Source: Mycobacterium sp. Aquia_216
GTDB lineage: Bacteria; Actinomycetota; Actinomycetes; Mycobacteriales; Mycobacteriaceae
DNA: 64,000 bases
Reading direction: 5' to 3'
Assembly (NCBI RefSeq): GCF_026723865.1
Contig: NZ_CP113529.1
Location: 4,526,001-4,590,000 of the forward strand
Both the position numbers and the translations under genes were made by a program. The notes under the pieces are model-generated. The model searched no databases and had not been told where the DNA came from. It was given only the letters and a program-made list of their open reading frames with translations. This document shows positions 56,433 through 64,000 of the stretch, piece by piece (position 1 is the stretch's first letter; every line of letters starts with the position of its first letter).

Positions 56433-59252
56433 GTGACGAAGCGGGTGGACAGCGGGCGACCTCGCCGGCTTCGGGGCCGTGACCCCGAAATCGGTATGTT
56501 GTCACGTCGACTGGATGAGCTCGGTCAGGGCCGAGGCGGCGTGGTGTTGATCCGCGGCACCGCTGGGTTGGGCAAGAGCGCTCTGTTGACCGAAGCGGAA
56601 GCCATGGCCCGCAAGCGGGGCGCGCGCGTGTATCACGGAGGAAGTCATGTCGCTGATCGCTCGCTTCCGCTCGGACCTCTGCTGGACGCGCTGGTCACCG
56701 CCGATGACCCGCCGGTGGACGTTACGGTGCTGCGTGAGCTCAGCGGATCGGTCGACCAGCGCTACTGGCTGTTGCGTGAGCTGCAGGAGCGGCTGGAACG
56801 AGCGGCGCTATCAGATGCGATCGTGATCGGGATCGATGACATCCAATGGGCTGATGCCGCGACCCTCAACGCGATTACCATCCTGCCCCGGCGGCTGGCG
56901 ACACACCGGATCTTGTGGTTGTTCGTCGTGAGATCCGGTGAGCTTTCGACGTCGGCACAACTGGCGGTAGCGCGCATCCGCGCTGAGAATGCCGACATTC
57001 TCACTGTGAACCCGCTCGACGACAGCGCTATCCGGGCCGTCTGTCGCGATACCTTGGGCGGTGACCCCGACGCCAGGTTGCAAAGCATCATCAACCGGGT
57101 TGGCGGTCAACCACTTTGGTTGGTGGAACTGCTTCGAGGTCTTAGAGACGAACGCCTGGTTGATGTGGTCGGCGATGTGGCATACCTGCTGGGCGACGCG
57201 ATACCGCGCCGGTTGCTGGAGTCTGTCAGTGATCAGCTCGCACGTTTGTCGCCTCAGACTCGACGCGGATTGCAGATGGCCGCGGTGTTGGGACGAAGCT
57301 TCTCTGTGGACGAGCTTGCCAGCCTGATGGACCTTCCCGCCGCTGCCGTCATCGAACCTGTGCGCGAAGCGCTCGCCGCCGGGCTGATCGTCGATCACGG
57401 CGACCGGCTCGGGTTCCGTCATGACCTGATCCGAGAAGCAACTGAGGCCGAACTCCCGTCGGCGCTGAAGCGGAGCCTGCAACGCCGAGCACTTGACGTG
57501 CTGCTCGAGCACGGCGCACCGGCGGCCGATGCCGCAACATTGGTAATGGAGGTTGCCCGCCCTGGTGACCGGCCGGCGATCGACCTGCTGCATCGGGCGA
57601 CCGTGGAAATCGGGCGAGTGTCCCCTACGGTCGCGGCGCAGCTGAGCCGTCGCCTTTTGGAGCTCACACCGGATAGCGACCCGGACTGGAGCGCGCGGGT
57701 GGTCGAGACGACAGACTTGTTGGTGCACTCGGGTCAGGCGGCTGAGGCTGAGAACCTGATCGCCCAAACCACAGGACGGATCGATCGCGAAGCTGAGGCT
57801 GCGGCGCGAATGACCCTGGGGTCGCTGGAACTTCAATACGGCCCAGCGGGTTGCGCCGAACACTGCGGCAGAGGGCTGGAGCTTCCTGATCTGCCACCGC
57901 AGCTGCGGGTCGCTTTGCTATCACTGCGCGCGTGCGCGCTGGAGATGGTTGGGGACATCGATGCCGCCGCGGCGTGCGCAAATGAGGCAACCGCCGCGGC
58001 GTATGTCTTGGACGAGACGTTCGAGGCGGTCGTCACGCTTCCGCCGCGGGCGCTGGTCGCATTCGATCGTGGCGACTGGCGGGCGGCCGTAGACCTCGCC
58101 GACCGGGGAGTCAGGGATCAGGATCTTGCCGATGTACCCGCCCGTCGCGCATGGATGTTCGACGCATGGTATGCGTTGATCCTGATCGCCCTCGGCCAGC
58201 ATCAGCAGGCGTTGCAGCTTATCAACGCCGGAACGAGATCAGCTGAACGCGAAGGGATTTCGGCCAATCTACGGGTGTGGTCGATGCTACGCTGCCGCAC
58301 TATGCTCGCGCTGGGCAGGTTCGCCGACGCGACCGCCGAGGCCGAGGCAGTCATGGAGATGTCAGACGAGATCGGCGAAGGCGGGCGCGGCTACATCAAT
58401 CACATCGCCTCCCATGTGCTCTGCACTATCGCGCTGCACACCGGCGACACTGCCGGGTTGTCGGCAGCAAGGCGGGCTGCCATCCAGATGCAGCAGGTGA
58501 CCCACGGTCGCGCCCGTCCTCTAGCCGCGTGGATGCTCGCCAGACTGGATGCGGCACAAGGTACTCCGGCACAGTCCCGACAACTTGACATTGCTCTGCT
58601 CGATCCGCTGATCAACGGAACCCCACACGTCAGCAGCCCACGTCGTTATGTCGATCAACCAGAGCTGGTGCGTGTGCTGCTGGCCGGCGACCACCGCGAA
58701 GACGCCATCGCAGTGGCTGGTCGCCTCCGCGCCATGGCGGCCAACGACCCGGATTTCCCCCTGTTGGCCGCGACGTCGACTCACACCGATGCACTGCTGG
58801 ACAATGACTTCGGTCTGGCGGACAAAGCGGCGGCATTGTACGAAGGCGGTGAGGAGCCGGTACTGATCGCGCGCGCTCTTGAAGACGCCGGACACTTTCG
58901 ACCGAGGAATCTGCGGGACGAAGCCGTCGAGCGGCTCGAGTCAGCGTTGGAGATCTATGTGCAAGTGGGCGCGCGCCGCGATGCGGCTCGGGTTCGAGCC
59001 CTGCTGCGCCAACGTGGCGTCCGCAGGATGAACCTTCGGACCACCGTGTCAGCCGTTTGGCCCGAACTGAGTGACTCGGAACTCGCGGTGGTGCGGCTGG
59101 TGGCAACCGGGTCGACCAATCGTGAAGTCGCAGAACAACTATTTCTCTCACCGCATACTGTTAACGCTCACCTTCGGCAGATATTCGCCAAGCTCGGTCT
59201 CCGTTCGCGGGTTGAACTGGCCCGGCTCACCGCGCAACGCGACGCACGCTGA
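56433..59252 (+). CDS. Large AAA-ATPase LuxR family regulator
   Basis: A 939-residue MalT/LAL-type regulator. The start is GTG 56433. The NTPase domain has Walker A GTAGLGKS (42-49) and Walker B VIGIDDIQWADA; TPR-like helices fill ~400-840. A C-terminal LuxR HTH occupies ~865-930 (LSDSELAVVRLVATGSTNRE, then VAEQLFLSPHTVNAHLRQIF). LAL regulators sense small molecules or partner proteins and activate adjacent catabolic genes. The MBL-fold and lipocalin-like genes 350 bases downstream on the same strand are candidate targets. Confidence 0.93.
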   Translation: MTKRVDSGRPRRLRGRDPEIGMLSRRLDELGQGRGGVVLIRGTAGLGKSALLTEAEAMARKRGARVYHGGSHVADRSLPLGPLLDALVTADDPPVDVTVLRELSGSVDQRYWLLRELQERLERAALSDAIVIGIDDIQWADAATLNAITILPRRLATHRILWLFVVRSGELSTSAQLAVARIRAENADILTVNPLDDSAIRAVCRDTLGGDPDARLQSIINRVGGQPLWLVELLRGLRDERLVDVVGDVAYLLGDAIPRRLLESVSDQLARLSPQTRRGLQMAAVLGRSFSVDELASLMDLPAAAVIEPVREALAAGLIVDHGDRLGFRHDLIREATEAELPSALKRSLQRRALDVLLEHGAPAADAATLVMEVARPGDRPAIDLLHRATVEIGRVSPTVAAQLSRRLLELTPDSDPDWSARVVETTDLLVHSGQAAEAENLIAQTTGRIDREAEAAARMTLGSLELQYGPAGCAEHCGRGLELPDLPPQLRVALLSLRACALEMVGDIDAAAACANEATAAAYVLDETFEAVVTLPPRALVAFDRGDWRAAVDLADRGVRDQDLADVPARRAWMFDAWYALILIALGQHQQALQLINAGTRSAEREGISANLRVWSMLRCRTMLALGRFADATAEAEAVMEMSDEIGEGGRGYINHIASHVLCTIALHTGDTAGLSAARRAAIQMQQVTHGRARPLAAWMLARLDAAQGTPAQSRQLDIALLDPLINGTPHVSSPRRYVDQPELVRVLLAGDHREDAIAVAGRLRAMAANDPDFPLLAATSTHTDALLDNDFGLADKAAALYEGGEEPVLIARALEDAGHFRPRNLRDEAVERLESALEIYVQVGARRDAARVRALLRQRGVRRMNLRTTVSAVWPELSDSELAVVRLVATGSTNREVAEQLFLSPHTVNAHLRQIFAKLGLRSRVELARLTAQRDAR

Positions 59253-59601
59253 ACCCTGAGATCGAGCATCGTCAGCTAGATCCGCACACCTACGAGCATC
59301 GAGTGATGGATCCCTGGGCGCGCTGGATTCAACCTGCTCCCAGAAGTACTCGAACGAGTGATGCGCCGGACTGAGCGCCGATGCGACGCTGGCGTAGTCA
59401 TAACCCGCGAATACTAAGGCGGACAGCCATGAGGGTGCTTTTTCATCGTCACCCCACGGCGCGACGACAGTTCAGGCGTGCGGCGGATACAGATCCCGCC
59501 ACGCGCCCAGCGTCCAACCGCCTCGTGAGCGTCGGCGGATGGTTTCAGGCTCACCGCAGTATCGAAACCCATAGTTATTCAGCCTAGAAAGGACCACCGC
59601 G
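59253..59601. other. Gap between the LuxR gene and MBL-fold gene
   Basis: A 349-base stretch with no convincing gene. It probably holds the LuxR terminator and the promoter of the MBL-fold gene, whose ribosome-binding site (AAAGGA) is at the right end. No operator can be named. Confidence 0.5.
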
Positions 59602-60468
59602 ATGTCTGAACCTGCTACGTCGAACACGCTGGGCGTCAACGTATTCACTGCCCCTGGCAAGGCCGTGGTCGGTGAACGCCCCAAACCCTTCGGACCACCG
59701 CTGGGTTGGGACCCCATCACCTCGACCCTCATCTACGGTGAGTACGACGCTGTCCTGGTCGACCCGCTGACCACCGTGGCGGAAGCCAGTGCACTCGCGG
59801 AATGGGTTGGGCTGCATCATCGCAACCTGACCACCATCTACATCACCCACGGACATTTCGACCACTTCTTCGGGCTCAGCGTCCTACTGGACCGCTTTCC
59901 CGACGCCAAGGCCATCGCGACGCCAAAATCGATCGAACTGGTCGCGCGGACAGACCCGGAGCTCAGCCGCTTCTTCGCCAGCCTCTTCCCGGGACAGTTC
60001 CCGGCCAAGATCACGCTGCCCCAACCCTACCCCGACGACACATTCTTCCTCGAGGGCAACGAGATTCGGATCATCGAGCAGGGTTGGACCGACACCCTGG
60101 ACAGCACGTCGTTGCACGTGCCCTCGATCGACCTTGTTGTCGGTGGAGATGTTCTGTACAACCAATGCCACATGTTCGTCGGCGACAGCACCGCTGAAAG
60201 CCGGGCCAATTGGATCGCCGCGTTGGATCGGTTGGCCGACCTTAATCCCAAGATCGCCATTGCCGGTCACAAGAAGACCGGGGCACCGGATACTCCGGAC
60301 GCCATCGAGGGTTCCAAACGCTATCTCAAAGACTTTGGGCGCCTTAAGGAATCGGCACTCTCCGACGAAGATCTGTATAACGAGATGGCGAGGCTCTACC
60401 CGGATTGGGTAAGTCACCAGTCGTGGCTCATGTTCGGTTTCCCCCTCAACACCATCCCAGCATCGTGA
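59602..60468 (+). CDS. MBL-fold metallo-hydrolase
   Basis: A 288-residue metallo-beta-lactamase-fold protein. The metal motif THGHFDHF (82-89) supplies His83, His85, Asp87 and His88; the later GGDVLYNQCH provides the bridging Asp, and GHKK near residue 230 the last His. Substrate unknown; the family includes thioesterases, lactonases and sulfatases. The last bases overlap the start of the lipocalin-like gene (GTGA). Confidence 0.88.
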   Translation: MSEPATSNTLGVNVFTAPGKAVVGERPKPFGPPLGWDPITSTLIYGEYDAVLVDPLTTVAEASALAEWVGLHHRNLTTIYITHGHFDHFFGLSVLLDRFPDAKAIATPKSIELVARTDPELSRFFASLFPGQFPAKITLPQPYPDDTFFLEGNEIRIIEQGWTDTLDSTSLHVPSIDLVVGGDVLYNQCHMFVGDSTAESRANWIAALDRLADLNPKIAIAGHKKTGAPDTPDAIEGSKRYLKDFGRLKESALSDEDLYNEMARLYPDWVSHQSWLMFGFPLNTIPAS

Positions 60469-60914
60469 CGCTGCACGACGACATCCGCGGCAGCTGGGCA
60501 TTGGTCTCGTACACGACAGAGGACGAACGGGGCGGACCCGTCAGCTACCCGCTGGGCCCCGATGCCCTGGGATTGATCATGTACACCCACGACGGCTACA
60601 TGTCCGCGCAGCTGATGAGGCCCGACCGGCCGGACTACGAGCAGCCCGACACCGCCGGCGGCACCGAGGCACAGCATGCGGCTGCCGCGGCGGGATATCT
60701 TGCCTATAGCGGTCCCTACGCTGTTGACGAGGCCACCGGCATCGTGCACCACGAAGTGGTCGTCTCGCTGCTGCCGAACTGGTTGGGAACCTTGCAGTTA
60801 CGCCACAGCATCCTCGAGTCGAACCGGCTCACACTGATTGCCGAGGCACCGTCACACGGTCGCATGATCCGATCGACGCTGGTGTGGGCCCGACCAGTCG
60901 AACGCGACCGGTGA
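60465..60914 (+). CDS. Lipocalin-like domain protein
   Basis: A 149-residue protein starting at GTG 60465, which overlaps the MBL stop; longer starts lie inside that gene. The pattern IRGSWALVSYTTEDE...YPLGPDALGLIMYTHDGYMSAQ is the lipocalin-5 type, found with polyketide and catabolic enzymes. Residues after 60 contain VHHEVVVSLLPNWLGTLQLR. It probably binds or isomerises a small hydrophobic compound together with the MBL-fold enzyme. Confidence 0.85.
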   Translation: MTLHDDIRGSWALVSYTTEDERGGPVSYPLGPDALGLIMYTHDGYMSAQLMRPDRPDYEQPDTAGGTEAQHAAAAAGYLAYSGPYAVDEATGIVHHEVVVSLLPNWLGTLQLRHSILESNRLTLIAEAPSHGRMIRSTLVWARPVERDR

Positions 60915-60956
60915 TCGCAGGCGACGGTGGCCAGCCGTCCGGGAAACCCTGCGATC
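60913..60956. terminator. Two-way hairpin between convergent lipocalin-like and LysR genes
   Basis: GATCGCAGG (60913-60921) pairs with CCTGCGATC (60948-60956), and inside the loop GACGG (60923-60927) can pair with CCGTC (60935-60939). The nested stem begins at the lipocalin-like stop codon, in the gap between convergent genes. Confidence 0.5.
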
Positions 60957-61007
60957 TCGCCGTTGACGTGGAACCGTCGCGTCACTCCTTTTATCGGTGA
61001 AGCCACC

Positions 61008-61922
61008 TCAGCGTTGATGTTCGGTCCCGGCCCGAAGCTCCGTCCAGAGGCGTAGGAATGCCCGCAGCGAGGCCCGCGGTGTCGAGTCGTTACGCCAGAT
61101 CAGGATCTTCTCGTAGCCGATCGCGGGGTCGATGCTGCATTTGGACAGCCCGGTGACATCAGCCAATACGGGGTCGGAGCCGGCGCTGATGGCGACCCCG
61201 ACGCCTTGCTGGGCGAGGGCGAGCTGTAGCCGGACGTCATTGGCGGCGTGGTTGACATGCAACGCGAGACCCGCGGCGGCGAACGCGGCGTCCATGATGG
61301 AACGTAGCCCGCTGCTGGGCGCGTAGCTGATGATCGAATGGGCGTGCAGCACCGCCACCGGAACGGGCCGCGAGTCGAACGCGAAGACTTCCGGGTTGAA
61401 CACCGCAAATAGTTGGTCGGCCAGCAGCGTTGCCGCCGAGATTGTAGGCGGCAGAGGCGATATCGGACGCGCGATCACCGCGGTGTCGAGCCCGCCGTGA
61501 TTCACCAGGTCCAACAATGGGGCGGAGGTCCCCTCAGTCACGGTCACATCGACGCCGGGGAACTGCTCATGAAAGGTCCCCAACAATTCCGGCACCAGCG
61601 TGCATTCGATTCCGCTGACCGTGCCAAGGCGAAGCTCTCCCTGCAGCAGACCCGCACGCGCGGAGAATTCCGACTTGGCGGCCGCCGCGGCAGCCAGGCA
61701 CTGCCGCGCATACGGCAACAGGACATGACCGCCGACCGACAAACTGATTCCCCGCGGAAGCCGCTCGAACAGCGACTCGCCCAGCTCGCGCTCCAATGCT
61801 TGGATCTGGGCGCTGATCGAGGGCTGCGTGACCCGGCAGCGCGCCGCGGCCCTCGTGAACGACTCCTCGTCGGCGACCGCGACGAAATACTCCAGACTGC
61901 GCAAATCCATGGGGTTCAGCAT
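61008..61922 (-). CDS. LysR family transcriptional regulator
   Basis: A 304-residue LysR protein (300 if the ATG at 61910, MDLRSLEYF, is used). The HTH is in residues ~20-43 (FTRAAARCRVTQPSISAQIQ), and the co-inducer domain occupies ~95-295. It is 39 bases downstream of the SRPBCC gene on the same strand, instead of divergent from a target, so its regulon is unclear. No adjacent divergent gene exists. Confidence 0.92.
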   Translation of the reverse strand: MLNPMDLRSLEYFVAVADEESFTRAAARCRVTQPSISAQIQALERELGESLFERLPRGISLSVGGHVLLPYARQCLAAAAAAKSEFSARAGLLQGELRLGTVSGIECTLVPELLGTFHEQFPGVDVTVTEGTSAPLLDLVNHGGLDTAVIARPISPLPPTISAATLLADQLFAVFNPEVFAFDSRPVPVAVLHAHSIISYAPSSGLRSIMDAAFAAAGLALHVNHAANDVRLQLALAQQGVGVAISAGSDPVLADVTGLSKCSIDPAIGYEKILIWRNDSTPRASLRAFLRLWTELRAGTEHQR

Positions 61923-61961
61923 GAGGCGCGGGCGCCAACCTCGACCACCACGCCCCAGGTC

Positions 61962-62510
61962 TCAGCCTTCTTGGGCCACCGCCCACCGCGCGATGCTCTG
62001 TGCGTACAGCGGAGTCTCCATTCGACAATGCCGTCCAGAGGCGTCTTGGCGGGCCTCGGCTGCCTCCTGAAACGTCTGCCCCTGTGCGGTGATGAACTCC
62101 AGGAAACCCTCGGTGGGATGGGAGGTCACTGTGTTGGTGTAGCGGCAACGCTCACCTTCGAGCTGCTCCATCCGTAATTCCCAGATCACCTGGCTGGTGG
62201 TCCATCCGTGCGGGGTGAGGACATCCGACAGCGACACCATCTTGCAGTAGTGCGGCTCGGCGACCTCAAACCGATACTGCTGCACCACGAGCCCGGTACC
62301 GATCATCTCCACATTGATCGACATCGGCGTGCCATCGTCATCGACGGTGTAGCCGGCCGCCTTATGGTCCGGCGGCGCGCAGCGCTGATACTCATGCGTC
62401 GGTAAAGTCTTGAGCCACTGAGCGATATCGACCCGCTCGAACGGCGCCTCGACATCGGCAGTCACCACGATGTGCGAGAGCACCAAATCCTGCCGAACCG
62501 TCACGCTCAT
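61962..62510 (-). CDS. SRPBCC-like small protein
   Basis: A 182-residue protein starting at ATG 62510 after GGAGCGG. Family-like segments are VVTADVEAPFERVDIAQWLK and WTTSQVIWELRMEQLEGERC with conserved-looking TVTSHPTEGFLEF. The SRPBCC (START/Bet v1) cavity fold binds hydrophobic ligands, and similar proteins are common in Mycobacterium. The assignment is by pattern, without a decisive motif. Confidence 0.6.
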   Translation of the reverse strand: MSVTVRQDLVLSHIVVTADVEAPFERVDIAQWLKTLPTHEYQRCAPPDHKAAGYTVDDDGTPMSINVEMIGTGLVVQQYRFEVAEPHYCKMVSLSDVLTPHGWTTSQVIWELRMEQLEGERCRYTNTVTSHPTEGFLEFITAQGQTFQEAAEARQDASGRHCRMETPLYAQSIARWAVAQEG

Positions 62511-62712
62511 CGTCCGCTCCTATCGGGCGCGTTCATCGCCGCCGACCTGTACAGAATTCTTGCGACGACCTACGTAGCCTGTCCAATCGCAATTTCCAGT
62601 GGCTGCCATCGACCACGCTTATAGCGGGCGGGGCAGCTATCGGCGGGCAGGCTACGCGCGAAGGCGAGCGCCGTCGTGAAGCGGGCACCTAATGCCTCAG
62701 GCCGCTATTCTT

Positions 62713-62724
62713 GAATGTTCATTC
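62713..62724. promoter_or_regulatory. TetR operator upstream of tetR (copy 1)
   Basis: GAATG-TT-CATTC is a perfect dyad, 21 bases before the TetR start at 62746. An almost identical site precedes the next gene (63334-63345); the shared context is TTGAAyGwTCATTCmCGA. Confidence 0.7.
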
Positions 62725-62745
62725 CCGAAACAATAGAATTCGCGC

Positions 62746-63312
62746 ATGGCCAGAACCCGAGAGTTCGACGCGGACGCGGCGCTGGACGCCGCGATTGGCG
62801 TCTTTCGCGAGCATGGATTCGAGGGCAGTTCAGCACAGCTGCTGGTGGATGCGATGGGGATCGGACGCCAGAGCCTTTACGCGACCTTCGGCGACAAGTG
62901 GCAGCTGTATCGCTCGGCGGTACGGCGGTACGGAATGGGCGAATGCGCCGCCCATCTCGACGCCCTGCGCAGCGGCCCGCGAGCCATCGACGGAATCGGT
63001 GCGATGTTGCGCCGCGTCGTGGAAACTGCTGATCAACCCTGCCTCGGGGTCGGCTCGATCTACGAGTTCGGCTCCTCACGCCCGGACCTCGCACAGATCA
63101 ACGAACGACTCGGCACCGGGCTGCGGGCAGCCGTCGCCGGCCGCATCCGCGATGCACAGCAGGAGGGTGACGGAGCCGTCGACATCGATCCTGAAACCGC
63201 CGCCGAGTTCCTCATGGCCAGTATCTCCGGCATCCGAGTCGCGGGCCGCGGCGGCGCGGGCCCCACAATCCTGACCGGGATGGCCGACATGACACTGCGA
63301 GCGATTCGGTAG
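62746..63312 (+). CDS. TetR family regulator
   Basis: A 188-residue TetR protein from ATG 62746. The HTH is in residues ~28-50 (SAQLLVDAMGIGRQSLYATF), of the group that includes TetR_C_16-like regulators of oxidoreductases. It is followed 50 bases on by a quinone-oxidoreductase-like gene, and the same dyad lies before both genes, supporting joint autoregulation. Confidence 0.93.
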   Translation: MARTREFDADAALDAAIGVFREHGFEGSSAQLLVDAMGIGRQSLYATFGDKWQLYRSAVRRYGMGECAAHLDALRSGPRAIDGIGAMLRRVVETADQPCLGVGSIYEFGSSRPDLAQINERLGTGLRAAVAGRIRDAQQEGDGAVDIDPETAAEFLMASISGIRVAGRGGAGPTILTGMADMTLRAIR

Positions 63313-63333
63313 CGTCGAATTCACCGATTTATT

Positions 63334-63345
63334 GAACGATCATTC
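63334..63345. promoter_or_regulatory. TetR operator upstream of the quinone-oxidoreductase-like gene (copy 2)
   Basis: GAACG-AT-CATTC differs from copy 1 at two positions and lies 17 bases before the start at 63363. Confidence 0.65.
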
Positions 63346-63362
63346 ACGATGGGAGCGGTTAC

Positions 63363-64000
63363 ATGAAGGCAGTCATCATGAAAGCCACGGGCGGCCGGGA
63401 GATGCTGGAATACGTCGAGCGTCCCGAGCCCACCCCAGGCCCCGGCGAAGCCCTGGTGGAGATCGCCTACGCAGGCGTCAACTTCATGGACATCGGTGTG
63501 CGACAAGGCATGGCGTGGACCGAAATCCCCAACCCCAAGATCCTCGGAGTCGAAGGGGCCGGGCGCGTCCTGGCGGTGGGTGAGGGCGTCCAAGACATTT
63601 CCATCGGCCAGCGCGTCGCCTGGGTGTACGCGCCCGGAAGCTATGCGGAGCGGATCGCGATTCCGGCCACGTCGCTGGTCCCGATCCCGGACGCGATCGA
63701 GGACCGCGTGGCCGCGTCGGTGATGATGCAGGGACTCACCGCAAGCCACTTCGCGACCGACTTCTACCCGGTGCGGCCCGGAGACACCGCGTTCGTCCAC
63801 GCGGCCGCCGGGGGGCTGGGACTGCTGCTGACCCAGATCATCAAACTACGCGGTGGCCACGTCATCGGCCGCGTCTCCTCCGATGCCAAGGCCCCCGCGG
63901 CCAAGGAGGCCGGCGCCGACCACGTGATCGTCGATGCCGAGGGCCGGTTCGCCGAGGAGGCGCTGCAGCTCACCGACGGCGAAGGCGTACACGTCGTCTA
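63363..64000 (+). CDS. Quinone oxidoreductase-like zinc-independent MDR, partial (cut by window edge)
   Basis: The start is ATG 63363 (MKAVIMKATGGREML) and the frame remains open to the right edge, giving the first ~212 residues. The pattern GVNFMDIGVRQGMAW, LGVEGAGRVLAVGEGVQD and the NADPH loop VHAAAGGLGLLLTQIIK match NADPH:quinone oxidoreductases, which lack zinc. It reduces quinones or enones. The upstream TetR and shared dyads suggest induction by an electrophile. Confidence 0.9.
   Translation, partial: MKAVIMKATGGREMLEYVERPEPTPGPGEALVEIAYAGVNFMDIGVRQGMAWTEIPNPKILGVEGAGRVLAVGEGVQDISIGQRVAWVYAPGSYAERIAIPATSLVPIPDAIEDRVAASVMMQGLTASHFATDFYPVRPGDTAFVHAAAGGLGLLLTQIIKLRGGHVIGRVSSDAKAPAAKEAGADHVIVDAEGRFAEEALQLTDGEGVHVV

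Overview
This is a high-GC actinobacterial window that I read as the chromosome of a Mycobacterium. Diagnostic genes are MmpS/MmpL exporters, a PE-PPE-domain (Chp-type) esterase, a fatty acyl-AMP ligase, and the methylglucose lipopolysaccharide genes octT and gpgP. Long stretches follow the gene order of M. tuberculosis Rv2417c to Rv2448c as I remember it. No species call is attempted. No rRNA, tRNA, CRISPR array, insertion sequence or prophage was seen.

Layout. (1) 1-8543 is a cell-envelope lipid block: the 3' end of an mmpL, a chp2-like acyltransferase/esterase, a fadD21-like FAAL, a DapB-like reductase, and an mmpS-mmpL pair joined by an ATGA overlap. This matches the plan of acyltrehalose loci, where polyketide lipids are activated, esterified and exported. 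(2) 8540-20444 is conserved backbone: degV, octT, gpgP, rsfS, nadD, a VWA/MoxR pair, proA, a mechanosensitive channel with a cNMP-like domain, a membrane cyclase and a ribokinase. The cyclase lacks key catalytic residues. (3) 20436-30000 is accessory DNA lying where the reference order would go straight to nadE. It holds a frameshifted methyltransferase pseudogene and a GntR repressor facing a PrpD / isocitrate-lyase-like / aconitase-like catabolic operon across a near-perfect 30-bp palindrome. It also holds a duplicated small membrane protein family and a MocR regulator. (4) nadE (30013-32055) returns to backbone, followed by a second accessory block to 42291. That block has an isochorismatase-like hydrolase, a candidate toxin-immunity pair, a secreted CHAP hydrolase, a stress-type hydrophilic protein with a SigF-like promoter, an AraC-EthD-formaldehyde dehydrogenase-HbpS unit, a sirtuin, and a P450 divergent from a TetR regulator. 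(5) 42296-54217 is backbone again: proB, obgE, rpmA, rplU, rne, ndk, a small membrane protein, folC and valS. (6) 54304-64000 is accessory or envelope and regulatory: a LysM-lectin protein, a DUF937 protein, a large AAA-LuxR regulator, an MBL-fold enzyme with a lipocalin-like partner, an SRPBCC-LysR pair, and a TetR with a quinone-oxidoreductase-like gene that continues past the right edge.

How the parts work together. The left end assembles and exports surface lipids. The central backbone covers proline synthesis (proA, proB), NAD synthesis (nadD, nadE), MGLP synthesis, and ribosome biogenesis and RNA decay. The accessory islands each pair a dedicated regulator (GntR, MocR, AraC, TetR, LuxR, LysR) with a small catabolic or detoxification unit, and several carry palindromic operator candidates visible in the DNA. 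The most interesting items are the PrpD/Dml/DmdAB-like operon with its operator, the cyclase-channel pair in which both nucleotide-handling domains look degenerate, the toxin-immunity pair, and several inverted-repeat elements between genes.
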